This document shows, piece after piece, positions 1-7,570 of a DNA stretch of 18,569 nt; position 1 is the stretch's first letter, and the number at the start of each line of letters is the position of its first letter. The translations under genes were made by a program, and so were the position numbers. Source of the DNA: an uncultured Clostridia bacterium. Lineage in GTDB: Bacteria > Bacillota > Clostridia > Oscillospirales > Ruminococcaceae. The stretch lies in assembly GCA_937891895.1 (NCBI GenBank), contig CALATN010000015.1:1-18569 (forward strand), written 5' to 3'. Below the pieces are notes generated by a model, which did no database searches, was not told where the DNA came from, and saw nothing but the letters and a program-made list of their open reading frames with translations.

Positions 1-20
1 CGTTGCCCCCTTGACCCCTA

Positions 21-45
21 CCAAAGGGAGCACCGCTCCCTTTGG
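21..45 (-). repeat. Hairpin repeat, copy A (downstream of recQ)
   Basis: A perfect inverted repeat with an 11-bp stem (CCAAAGGGAGC / GCTCCCTTTGG) and a 3-base loop. Read on the minus strand it is preceded by GGGTTTCC and followed by a G-rich stretch ending in GGGGGCAACG at the window edge. That order matches the segment at 8673-8730, downstream of pfkA. It lies about 50 bases past the recQ stop and in the same orientation as recQ. No T-tract follows the stem, so it does not look like a standard intrinsic terminator. The element is cut by the window start. Confidence 0.8.
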
Positions 46-95
46 AAACCCGAGGTTTGGTGCTACAACTGCTCTATAAATTTCAATTTACGCTG

Positions 96-2120
96 TCAGT
101 TTTCTTCGAGTCCAAGTTTTTTTATTCTTGCGCGGATTGCTCCGAGGGAACGCTTGTGGTTGTCACTTATCTGTTTGACGGTAAGACCTTCTTCCATTTC
201 CACTTCAAGCATTGCGTCCTCCTCGTCCGTCCAGGGCTGACCTGCGCTTTCGGTATAAACGGGTTTCGTAACGGCAGTGCGTTTCATATTCGGGTGTGTT
301 TCAACATAATTTGATATAAGTGTGCAGAAAGCTTCTCCATAGCTTTCTGCTTTTCTTTTGCCCACACCTGCAACGGCAAGGAATTCCGCCTGTGTTTCGG
401 GTAATTTCCTGCACATATCCTTCAGTGCCGCGTCTGCAAAAATTATGTAGGCAGGAACGTGAAGCTCTGCGGCAAAACTGCTTCTCAGCTTTTTCAGTTC
501 CGCAAAAAGTCCCATATCCACGCCGTAATCCACTGTTGCTGTTTTGATTGAAACAGCGGTTTCCGATTCTTTTTCCAGCTTCATTTCAACTTTTATTCTG
601 TCACGGACAATCTCCGCTGATTTGGTAGTTGTTGCAACAATGGAAAATTCACCCTCAACAGCGAGCCACTCGTTTTCAATGAGGTAATCCATAATTTTCA
701 GAATTTTCACCTGCGTAAATGTCGGCATAATTCCGTATGTAGGAAGCTTGTCAAGACCAAACTGTGCAATACGCTTGTTTGCGCTTCCCTTTAAAATGTC
801 GGCAATCATAGCCCGTCCGAAGCTTCTTCCGCTGTGCTGTACGCGGTAAACGCAGGATACGATTTTCTGTGCTTCCGTTGTAATATCAACGGTTTCAAAG
901 TTGGTGTTACAGGTTGAACAGTTGCCGCAGTAAGCAGGTGAACGTTCGCCGAAATAGCGGAGAATATACTCACGCAGACAGCCCGTGGTGTTGCAGTAGA
1001 AGGTCATCGCTTTAAGACGCTCAAGGTCCTTTTCCTGCACGGACTTTCGCATTTCCTCGGTCATTTCCGTGTTTTCTTCGTTACTTTTCTCAATAAGAAA
1101 ACGGTTTGTGCGTACATCCTGACCACTGTATAAAAGCACACATTCGGCAGGCTCTCCGTCACGTCCCGCACGTCCCGCTTCCTGATAGTAGCCCTCGATA
1201 TTCTTCGGCATATTGTAGTGAATAACAAAGGAAACGTTTGACTTGTCGATACCCATTCCGAAAGCATTTGTCGCAACCATAACCGTGCTTTTGTCGCAGA
1301 TAAAATCCTCCTGATTTGCACGTCTTTCCTCGTCCTCAAGACCTGCGTGGTAGCGTGTTGCGGAGTAACCGTCATCGCAAAGCTTCTCGCAGACTTCCTC
1401 AACGGTTTTTCTTGTTATGCAGTACACGATACCGCTTTTGCCATTGTTTTCGTCGAGGATTTGCTTCAGTTCCTCGTACTTGTCCTTGGGGTGACGCACT
1501 CCGAAATAAAGATTTTTTCTGTCAAAGCCTGTGGTAATAGTGAATGGGTTGTTCAGCCTCAGGATGTTGCAGATATCCTCCTTTACCTCGGTTGTAGCTG
1601 TTGCGGTAAAGGCACTGACAATGGGACGGTAGGAAAGCCTTTCGATAAACTCAACGATTTTCAGATAGCTTGGTCGGAAGTCCTGACCCCATTGGGATAC
1701 GCAGTGTGCTTCGTCAACGGTTACCATGGAAATTTTCGTGTTTTCAGCAAAGCTGATGAATTCATCCGTGGTAAGCCTTTCGGGTGCAACGTAAATGATT
1801 TTGTACATTCCCATTCTTGCACGTCGGAACACCTCACGGTATTGGGGGAAGGTAAGCGAACTGTTTATGTAAGCAGCCTTTACTCCCGATTGTACAAGTG
1901 CGCTGACCTGGTCGGACATAAGGGAAATAAGCGGGGAAATTACGATTGTTATTCCGTCAAAAAGAAGTGCGGGAACCTGATAGCAAACCGATTTTCCCGC
2001 ACCTGTAGGCATAATTCCGAGCACGTCACGGCCTGAAAGAATGTTGTCAATAATTTCTTCCTGACCGTTACGGAACTCGGTATGCCCGAAATATTCACTT
2101 AAAACCCCGTACTTGTTCAT
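96..2120 (-). CDS. recQ: ATP-dependent DNA helicase RecQ
   Basis: A 3'-5' superfamily 2 helicase that unwinds recombination and repair intermediates in the cytoplasm. Of 674 residues, the first lobe carries Walker A TGAGKS (39-44), the DEAH box (136-139) and the SAFTATAT motif (169-176). The second lobe has ATNAFGMGID and the arginine-finger region QEAGRAGRDG (313-322). Zinc ligands C381, C398, C401 and C404 keep the C-x16-C-x2-C-x2-C spacing known from E. coli RecQ, and C376 is an extra cysteine. A winged-helix RQC region (about 412-520) and an HRDC domain (about 536-606) follow. The last 50 residues, from PWTDEEDAML onward, look like a small SANT/helix-turn-helix module beyond the usual RecQ end. 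The start is supported by GGGGAGA 5 bases upstream of ATG. It is the last gene of a minus-strand operon, about 100 bases after nth. Confidence 0.97.
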   Translation of the reverse strand: MNKYGVLSEYFGHTEFRNGQEEIIDNILSGRDVLGIMPTGAGKSVCYQVPALLFDGITIVISPLISLMSDQVSALVQSGVKAAYINSSLTFPQYREVFRRARMGMYKIIYVAPERLTTDEFISFAENTKISMVTVDEAHCVSQWGQDFRPSYLKIVEFIERLSYRPIVSAFTATATTEVKEDICNILRLNNPFTITTGFDRKNLYFGVRHPKDKYEELKQILDENNGKSGIVYCITRKTVEEVCEKLCDDGYSATRYHAGLEDEERRANQEDFICDKSTVMVATNAFGMGIDKSNVSFVIHYNMPKNIEGYYQEAGRAGRDGEPAECVLLYSGQDVRTNRFLIEKSNEENTEMTEEMRKSVQEKDLERLKAMTFYCNTTGCLREYILRYFGERSPAYCGNCSTCNTNFETVDITTEAQKIVSCVYRVQHSGRSFGRAMIADILKGSANKRIAQFGLDKLPTYGIMPTFTQVKILKIMDYLIENEWLAVEGEFSIVATTTKSAEIVRDRIKVEMKLEKESETAVSIKTATVDYGVDMGLFAELKKLRSSFAAELHVPAYIIFADAALKDMCRKLPETQAEFLAVAGVGKRKAESYGEAFCTLISNYVETHPNMKRTAVTKPVYTESAGQPWTDEEDAMLEVEMEEGLTVKQISDNHKRSLGAIRARIKKLGLEEN

Positions 2121-2158
2121 TTTTCTCTCCCCGATTTTGTTTATGTCATTCTATATGA

Positions 2159-2213
2159 GACGGATTTACCGTCCCATAGTATATCGTATTTTTCGGGACG
2201 GGAGACCCGTCCC
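2159..2213. repeat. Two related hairpins between nth and recQ
   Basis: Two neighbouring inverted repeats share the core GACGG/CCGTC. The first (2159-2173) has a 5-bp stem and the loop ATTTA. The second (2195-2213) has an 8-bp stem GGGACGGG/CCCGTCCC and the loop AGA. Neither is followed by a T-run in the direction of transcription, so they may be an mRNA processing or stability element, or a dispersed repeat, rather than a terminator. The function is unknown. Confidence 0.6.
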
Positions 2214-2223
2214 CTACAAAAAA

Positions 2224-2859
2224 TTATAGTTTACATTTGTACCCGTTAAGGTGTTCCTTTAAAGGACAGCTTTCACACTTCGGATTTCTCGCCGTACAGT
2301 AGTCACGTCCGAAAATTACAATTCTGTGACAGAAGTCGCTGCCTTTTTCCGCAGGTATTATTTTCAGCAAATCCTGCTCAACCTTTTTCGGGTCGGTTTC
2401 CTTGGTAAGTCCCAGCCTGCCTGTAATACGTATGCAATGCGTATCAGTAACAATTGCAGGCAGACCGTGCACATCGCCCATAATCAGATTTGCGGTCTTA
2501 CGTCCGATACCCGAAAGGGTGGTAAGTTCATCAATTGTTTTGGGCAATTCGCCGCCGAAATCGTACAGCAGACGTCGGCAGGCTTCAACAATACTTTTTG
2601 CCTTTGTCTTGTACAGACCGCAGGGCTTCACGATTTCCTCCACATCCTTCACGTCAGCCTCAGCGAAAGCTTCAAGTGTGGGATACTTTGCAAAAAGGTC
2701 TTTTGTTACAATGTTGACCCTTGCGTCTGTGCACTGTGCGGAAAGACGTCCCGCAATCATAAGCTCATAAGGGTGGGTATAGATGAGTGAACATTTTGCA
2801 TCGGGGTAGATAGCTTCCAGTCCCGACACAGCAAGCAGTGCACGTTCCTTTTTAGTCAT
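2224..2859 (-). CDS. nth: Endonuclease III (Nth), DNA glycosylase/AP lyase
   Basis: A base-excision repair enzyme that removes oxidised pyrimidines and nicks abasic sites. Its 211 residues match the usual Nth length. The helix-hairpin-helix reads LSGIGRKTAN, with catalytic Lys121, and the catalytic Asp139 sits in VTDTHCIR. The C-terminal iron-sulfur loop begins normally with C188-x6-C195-x2-C198. At the expected fourth ligand (six residues after C198) there is Leu204, and the only further cysteine is C209 (C-x10-C). The cluster may use C209 or be altered. The start overlaps the last 8 bases of the histidine kinase gene (ATGACTAA), which suggests translational coupling, and a G-rich ribosome binding site lies inside the kinase 3' end. 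Confidence 0.93.
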   Translation of the reverse strand: MTKKERALLAVSGLEAIYPDAKCSLIYTHPYELMIAGRLSAQCTDARVNIVTKDLFAKYPTLEAFAEADVKDVEEIVKPCGLYKTKAKSIVEACRRLLYDFGGELPKTIDELTTLSGIGRKTANLIMGDVHGLPAIVTDTHCIRITGRLGLTKETDPKKVEQDLLKIIPAEKGSDFCHRIVIFGRDYCTARNPKCESCPLKEHLNGYKCKL

Positions 2860-4306
2860 CCTGATTATCCCCCTTTTCGTTATATTCTCCTGTAATTCTG
2901 CCCTTTACCTCAAACCAGAATGTGCTGCCCACATTAAGCTCGGAGCGAACACCGAATTTGAAGTTGTGCTGTTTTAAAATCTGTTTCACAATGGACAGAC
3001 CAAGACCCGTGCCGATTACTTCACGGCGGCTCTTTTCCGCGCGGTAGTATCTGTCGAAAATCAGCGGCAGGAGCTCAGGCTCAATACCCTTGCCCGTGTC
3101 GGTAATTTCAATTCGTGCAGTAGTGTCATCCTTGATAATCTGCGTGATATATACAGTCTTGTTTTCGCCCGTGTAGTTAACGGCATTGTTGATAAGATTG
3201 TAGAGTACCTGCTCAATTTTTATCACGTCAGCCTCGATTTCAAAATCCTTTTCCGTGCTTAAATGGAAGCTATAGCCTTTCTGCTCGGAAAGCAGAGTAT
3301 AGCGTCCCATAATCTCGTGGATTTTTCTCGTGATTGAGAAGGTGGATTTTTCAATCCCTGCCGTACCGCTTTCCAGCTTTGAAAGGTCAAGAATATCATT
3401 TACAAGTGCGGCAAGTCTGTCGCTCTCCTCAATAATAATTCCAATATGCTCCTCACGCTTCACGGGGTTGTCGCCTGACAGGTCGCGTATCATTTCAGCG
3501 TATGCCTTTACCATTGTAAGCGGCGTACGCAGGTCGTGGGAAATGTTTGCAATAAGGTCACGCTGAAGCGTGTCAACCTTTGAGATTTCTTCGGCAGCGT
3601 GGTTGAGTGTTTCCGCAAGCAGCTCAGTTTCGTTGTAGCCTCTGCCGTCAAACTGCACTGTGTAGTCACCCTGCCCCATAACCTTTGCCGACTTTGTGAT
3701 GCGTCCGATAGGAGTTTCGATAAGTCGTGCAAGAAAATAGGAAATACCAAGGCCAAGCACAAGAAGCATAATGCTTATCCAGAAAATCTGACGGTAGATG
3801 ATATCCTTTGTGGACTCAAGCGGCTCAAGTGACGTGTTGAGATAGATGTATCCGCTTGGGTCGTCCATTTCGCCCAGTACCATAACGAACAGCATTGTGT
3901 TGTTGTTGAAGCGGGGATTCTTTACCTCTGCATAATAGAGTCCCGAGTTGCTGTTCAGTGCAGCGGCTCGGTACTTATGAAGTTCCATTCCGAAAATACC
4001 GTGAACAAGGCAGTTGTTTGCCATCATATCGTAGGAGTAAACAGGGTTGCCGTAGGAGTCCTGGATAAGAATGCACATATTGTTGTCGTAAGCAATACGG
4101 TCAAGGCTTTCTACAGTAAATTCATCAGCTCCCCAGTCTGTGAGAATGTAATTTGCAATGTCAAAGATATTCTGTATCTTCGTTCTCTTGTAGCTTGACT
4201 CCAGCGATACGCCGAAGCTGAACCACAGCAGAAAAAGGATGCTGCTGATAAAAATCGCAAAATATAGCCATACCGTATTGCGTATGCTTTTTAAACTGTT
4301 TCTCAA
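2852..4306 (-). CDS. Membrane sensor histidine kinase (HAMP-HisKA-HATPase)
   Basis: The sensor partner of the response regulator just upstream. It has 484 residues with membrane helices at about 12-34 and 172-194, enclosing an extracellular region of about 135 residues with no domain I recognise. A HAMP linker (about 193-245) follows, then HisKA with phospho-acceptor His257 (ISHDLRTPL). The ATPase domain has an N box around Asn370/Asn374, a G1 box DTGKG (403-407) and a G2 box GTGLGLS (432-438), so all catalytic elements are intact. The start codon is TTG. It is chosen because CCCTTTC at 4314-4320 reads GAAAGGG on the coding strand, 7 bases upstream, and because the protein then begins in a basic segment just before TM1. 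The gene lies 18 bases after the regulator stop. The signal sensed cannot be told from sequence. Confidence 0.94.
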   Translation of the reverse strand: MRNSLKSIRNTVWLYFAIFISSILFLLWFSFGVSLESSYKRTKIQNIFDIANYILTDWGADEFTVESLDRIAYDNNMCILIQDSYGNPVYSYDMMANNCLVHGIFGMELHKYRAAALNSNSGLYYAEVKNPRFNNNTMLFVMVLGEMDDPSGYIYLNTSLEPLESTKDIIYRQIFWISIMLLVLGLGISYFLARLIETPIGRITKSAKVMGQGDYTVQFDGRGYNETELLAETLNHAAEEISKVDTLQRDLIANISHDLRTPLTMVKAYAEMIRDLSGDNPVKREEHIGIIIEESDRLAALVNDILDLSKLESGTAGIEKSTFSITRKIHEIMGRYTLLSEQKGYSFHLSTEKDFEIEADVIKIEQVLYNLINNAVNYTGENKTVYITQIIKDDTTARIEITDTGKGIEPELLPLIFDRYYRAEKSRREVIGTGLGLSIVKQILKQHNFKFGVRSELNVGSTFWFEVKGRITGEYNEKGDNQDD

Positions 4307-4313
4307 TGTGAAG

Positions 4314-4320
4314 CCCTTTC
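4314..4320 (-). promoter_or_regulatory. Ribosome binding site fixing the TTG start of the kinase
   Basis: GAAAGGG on the minus strand lies 7 bases before the TTG codon at 4304-4306. This is the best start signal near the kinase N-terminus and supports a non-ATG start. Confidence 0.65.
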
Positions 4321-4324
4321 CGCG

Positions 4325-4996
4325 TTACGCTTCGAATTTGTAGCCCATACCGCGGAGGGTGATGATGAACTTGCGGTAATCACCGAGAGAGCTTCTCAGC
4401 ATCTTGATGTGTGTGTCAACTGTACGGTCATCGCCGTAAAAATCGTAGCCCCATACTTCCTCAAGGAGCTTTTCACGGGACAGCGCAATGCCCTTGTTGC
4501 GAACAAGATAAAACAGCAGGTCGTATTCCTTAGGAGTAAGCTGTGCAGCTTTTCCGTCAATTGTAACCTCTCTGCCTGTGATGTTTATTTCAAGTCCCTC
4601 AAAACAGATTTTTTCAATCTTTGTTTCATCGTTTGTGCCGCCTCTTTTCAGTACAGCCTTTATTCTTGCAAGCAATTCCTTAGGGGAAAACGGCTTTACA
4701 ACATAGTCGTCAACACCGATTTCAAAGCCGAAAAGCTTGTCGTACTCCTCACCTCTTGCTGAAAGCATTATAACAGGAATCTGCTTTGTTTTGCGGATTT
4801 CCTTTACGGCGGAGTAGCCGTCAAGGCGTGGCATCATAATATCCATAATGATGATGTCGAAATCCTCCTTGCGGCAAAGCTCAACAGCTTCCATTCCGTT
4901 TTCCGCTTCAGCTGTTTCATACCCCTCAAATTCGGCGTACTCCTTAACAACATTGCGTATCATTTTTTCATCATCAACAATAAGAATCTTCGGCAT
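4325..4996 (-). CDS. OmpR/PhoB-family response regulator
   Basis: A DNA-binding transcription factor controlled by phosphorylation from the adjacent kinase. In a 223-residue protein, the receiver domain shows the acidic pair D8-D9, phospho-acceptor Asp52 (IIMDIMMP), Ser79 and Lys101 (VVKPF). A winged-helix output domain (about 128-223) includes LTPKEYDLLFYL and DRTVDTHIKMLRSSL and ends in the typical GMGYKFEA. An in-frame ATG 16 codons upstream (5044) is less likely. The chosen ATG has AAAGGA 9 bases before it and starts directly with MPKILIVDDE, as the family does. It is the first gene of the minus-strand block with the kinase, nth and recQ, so those genes are probably co-transcribed with it. 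Confidence 0.95.
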   Translation of the reverse strand: MPKILIVDDEKMIRNVVKEYAEFEGYETAEAENGMEAVELCRKEDFDIIIMDIMMPRLDGYSAVKEIRKTKQIPVIMLSARGEEYDKLFGFEIGVDDYVVKPFSPKELLARIKAVLKRGGTNDETKIEKICFEGLEINITGREVTIDGKAAQLTPKEYDLLFYLVRNKGIALSREKLLEEVWGYDFYGDDRTVDTHIKMLRSSLGDYRKFIITLRGMGYKFEA

Positions 4997-5068
4997 AACC
5001 CATCGTCCTTTCAGTGTTTGAAATATGTATTCGTCAAAATTCATTATTTATCGGTATCTGCTTTATAT

Positions 5069-5077
5069 ATTTTAACA
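5069..5077 (-). promoter_or_regulatory. Candidate extended -10 element for the regulator operon
   Basis: On the minus strand TGT-TAAAAT gives an extended -10 (TGn plus a 5/6 match to TATAAT) about 70 bases upstream of the regulator ATG. I see no convincing -35 at the normal distance, so this is a weak call. A perfect 12-base palindrome (5075-5086) overlaps its upstream edge. Confidence 0.35.
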
Positions 5078-5086
5078 TTTAAATGT
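5075..5086. promoter_or_regulatory. 12-base perfect palindrome in the divergent promoter region
   Basis: ACATTTAAATGT is a perfect inverted repeat in the region between the response regulator and the GGDEF-EAL gene. It abuts a candidate -10 for the leftward operon. It could be an operator, for example for autoregulation, but it is AT-rich and could occur by chance. Confidence 0.25.
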
Positions 5087-5137
5087 GTCGGCTTTGTGAA
5101 ATTTTAGCTTAAATTCAGTGTTTAGCCTTTATAATTA

Positions 5138-5166
5138 TTGACAAAAATATGCTGGTTTTGTATAAT
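5138..5166 (+). promoter_or_regulatory. Consensus sigma-A promoter for the GGDEF-EAL gene
   Basis: TTGACA (5138-5143) and TATAAT (5161-5166) are separated by exactly 17 bases. This is a perfect match to the housekeeping promoter consensus. Transcription should start near 5173, giving a leader of about 64 bases before the ATG at 5237. Confidence 0.88.
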
Positions 5167-5222
5167 GTAATTGTAATTATATACTAATAAAGTGGCTTCA
5201 TATGCACTTTTATCGTTATGGG

Positions 5223-5229
5223 AAGGGGG
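5223..5229 (+). promoter_or_regulatory. Ribosome binding site deciding the GGDEF-EAL start
   Basis: AAGGGGG lies 7 bases before the ATG at 5237 but only 1 base before the in-frame ATG at 5231. It lies inside the longer frame that would start from GTG at 5192. It therefore favours 5237. Confidence 0.7.
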
Positions 5230-5236
5230 AATGATT

Positions 5237-7513
5237 ATGCATAAAACGGAAAAAAAGATTATAGTTGCTGCGGCATATGTTGCGGCGTTTTTTACCGTGC
5301 TTAATATTGCATTGAGAATTCCTGCCTATACTCTTGTGATTATGATGAGCTTTGCAGCGGTTGCGGCAATCTCAGCTGTAATCCTCATAAGCGTAATGCT
5401 CAATTATGAGCGCGAAAGAATTTACCGTGAAAGAGAAAATATCTCGAAAATGATGCACAGCATCAACGCTATGGCTATCCTGTGGGACGCTGATTTCAAA
5501 TTCATTGAGGTAAACAGCGAGCTTACCAAGACTATCGGTTACACCTCGGAAGACCTTTACAATATAAAAAATCTCGAAAAGGTTCTCCCTGCAGATGCTT
5601 TTGCGCCGAGTCTTCAGGCTATTGTCAACAACCGTGATGAGGAATTCTATGTTACCGCAAAGGGCGGTGCAAAGGTCTGTACAGTGTGGAACACCTCTAT
5701 TGTAAGCGTAAATACAATAAGAAAGCACAAATCATATCTTATGCTTTCAATCGGCCTTGACCTCTCCGAAACGGTGAAGATGAAGGAAGACCTTATCCAG
5801 TATTCGAAAAATCTTGCCGAGTCGGAAAAGCGTTATATGTTCTCTATGGAGCTTTCCGAAATCGGTCTGCTTCTCAAGGAGTCAGGCGGAAGTAATTACC
5901 ACATTTCCGAACAGCTTCAGAAAATGCTTGGCATAAATACGGAAACAATTTCCCCCGGTGTTTTCAGAGCAAGATTTCATCCCGAAGATGTTATGATTTA
6001 CGACGCTCTCGAGGGAACAATGACAAACACCCGAAGCGGCGACCATACAATACATTGTACGGAATTCCGTATGCTTTCCGCCGACAACACATATCACTGG
6101 TATCAGTTCCGTTACAAGGTAAACCCCGGACAGAACCGTGTTATTGCTGATATAGGCGGTGCGGTGCTGGATATTACCCGTGAAAAGGAAAAGGATATCC
6201 TCATCGAAAAAATGGCGTACATCGATGATGTTACACAGATTTACAACAGAAACAAGTTTATGCAGGTCGGTCAGGAAACCTTTGAATGCTACAAGGAAGT
6301 CAATCAGACTTACTGGGTTATCGTTCTTGATATTGACAATTTCCATATTATCAACGATACCTGCGGATACCTCAATGGCAACAAGCTGCTGAACGAGTTC
6401 GGCAAAATTGTTGAGGAAATGCTTTCCAAGGGCGGCTTCGGTGCAAGAATAGGCGGCGACAATTTTGCAATGCTTATTCACGACACGGGCGATGAAACTC
6501 TCCCTGTCACACTTATAAAGAAAATCCAGGCAAGACTTCAGGAAGTCAGCGGAGAGTTCCTTATGCATCAGGCTGTTACCTGTTCGGCAGGCTACTGCAA
6601 GATGTCAGACGGCGGCGATAACTTTGCCGCAATCCTCGACCACGCTGAATTTTCACTCAGTATGTCCGACGGAACAAAGGGAGATATTATCCGCTACGAC
6701 AATAAAGTACACGAAAAAATCCTTGCGGGCAACGCTCTTGAAAGCGAGCTTGCACACGCACTTGAAAACGGCGAGCTGGTGCTTTATTACCAGCCGAAAA
6801 TCAATCTTGCCGACGGCTCTCTCATTGGTATGGAAGCACTTATCCGCTGGATAAAGCCAGATGGCACAATTATTCCGCCTAATCAGTTTATTCCTGTTGC
6901 GGAAAGCTCACTTCTTATTACCGATATCAGTAAATTCGTACTCCACGAAGCCTGCCGACAGAACAAGGAGTGGCAGGATAAGGGCTATCCGCCTATTACG
7001 GTTTCCATCAACCTTACTGCTGTTGACTTCTATCAGACAGACGTCAAGGAGGTTATCCAGGGTGCACTTACCGAAACAGGACTTGACCCGCAGTGGCTTG
7101 ATGTTGAGCTTACAGAATCCCTTGCGCTGAAGGATATCGACCACGCTATCCAGCAGATGAAGGAAATCAAGGAGCTTGGTGTAAAGCTTTCGATGGACGA
7201 CTTCGGTACAGGTTATTCGTCACTGAGTTATATTCAGGTGCTGCCGATTACTCTGCTCAAACTGGACCGCTCATTCATAATGTATCTCGAGGAAGACGAA
7301 ATATCCAGAGAAATCGTTTCTGCGGTTATAAGAATTGCCAAGTCAAAGAAAATCGAAACAATCGCAGAGGGTATCGAAACTGTGGGTCAGGCTGAAATCC
7401 TCAAGGAATCAGGCTGTGACCACGCACAGGGTTACTTCTTCGGCAGACCGATGCCCGTTGACAAGTTTGAAGAATTTATGGCAATGAAGTGCGGCACGAA
7501 TGTTAACGCATAA
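5237..7513 (+). CDS. Membrane PAS-PAS-GGDEF-EAL protein, probable cyclic-di-GMP phosphodiesterase
   Basis: A predicted c-di-GMP signalling enzyme of 758 residues. Two N-terminal membrane helices (about 8-27 and 31-56) are followed by a short coiled segment, two PAS-like domains (about 72-180 and 200-316), GGDEF (about 325-490) and EAL (about 500-750). The EAL site looks complete: E533 (MEALIRW), N592, E624, D654-D655 (DDFGTG), K675, E711 (EGIET) and Q731. The GGDEF site is degenerate. The signature reads GGDNF (406-410), the usual GH reads GY (377-378), and the guanine-binding GD reads GN (381-382). The protein most likely degrades c-di-GMP, with the GGDEF domain regulatory or inert. The ATG at 5237 is chosen for its ribosome binding site. 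It is monocistronic or leads into pfkA through a terminator. Confidence 0.93.
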   Translation: MHKTEKKIIVAAAYVAAFFTVLNIALRIPAYTLVIMMSFAAVAAISAVILISVMLNYERERIYRERENISKMMHSINAMAILWDADFKFIEVNSELTKTIGYTSEDLYNIKNLEKVLPADAFAPSLQAIVNNRDEEFYVTAKGGAKVCTVWNTSIVSVNTIRKHKSYLMLSIGLDLSETVKMKEDLIQYSKNLAESEKRYMFSMELSEIGLLLKESGGSNYHISEQLQKMLGINTETISPGVFRARFHPEDVMIYDALEGTMTNTRSGDHTIHCTEFRMLSADNTYHWYQFRYKVNPGQNRVIADIGGAVLDITREKEKDILIEKMAYIDDVTQIYNRNKFMQVGQETFECYKEVNQTYWVIVLDIDNFHIINDTCGYLNGNKLLNEFGKIVEEMLSKGGFGARIGGDNFAMLIHDTGDETLPVTLIKKIQARLQEVSGEFLMHQAVTCSAGYCKMSDGGDNFAAILDHAEFSLSMSDGTKGDIIRYDNKVHEKILAGNALESELAHALENGELVLYYQPKINLADGSLIGMEALIRWIKPDGTIIPPNQFIPVAESSLLITDISKFVLHEACRQNKEWQDKGYPPITVSINLTAVDFYQTDVKEVIQGALTETGLDPQWLDVELTESLALKDIDHAIQQMKEIKELGVKLSMDDFGTGYSSLSYIQVLPITLLKLDRSFIMYLEEDEISREIVSAVIRIAKSKKIETIAEGIETVGQAEILKESGCDHAQGYFFGRPMPVDKFEEFMAMKCGTNVNA

Positions 7514-7516
7514 GCT

Positions 7517-7549
7517 AAGGGACGCCGCAAAAAAGCGTGCGTCCCTTTT
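7517..7549 (+). terminator. Intrinsic terminator between the GGDEF-EAL gene and pfkA
   Basis: A 9-bp stem AAGGGACGC / GCGTCCCTT encloses an inner 3-bp stem CGC/GCG around an A-rich loop. The right arm ends in a short T run. It begins 4 bases after the stop codon and ends about 20 bases before the pfkA ATG, so it could also act as a leader attenuator for pfkA. Confidence 0.75.
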
Positions 7550-7570
7550 ACATTAGAGGAGGAATTTAAA

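Noticed and set aside
1347..2036. 229-codon open frame opposite recQ
   Set aside because: It is antisense to a well-conserved helicase, has no recognisable domain, and follows from the codon bias of recQ.
5192..5236. Longer N-terminus for the GGDEF-EAL protein from GTG at 5192
   Set aside because: The strong AAGGGGG ribosome binding site lies inside this extension and fits the ATG at 5237.
5882..6568. 228-codon open frame opposite the GGDEF-EAL gene
   Set aside because: It mirrors the coding strand's codon pattern and has no ribosome binding site or domain.
7458..7486. TTGACA inside the end of the GGDEF-EAL gene as a pfkA promoter
   Set aside because: At 17 bases the -10 would be GCAATG, a poor match, and the terminator lies downstream.
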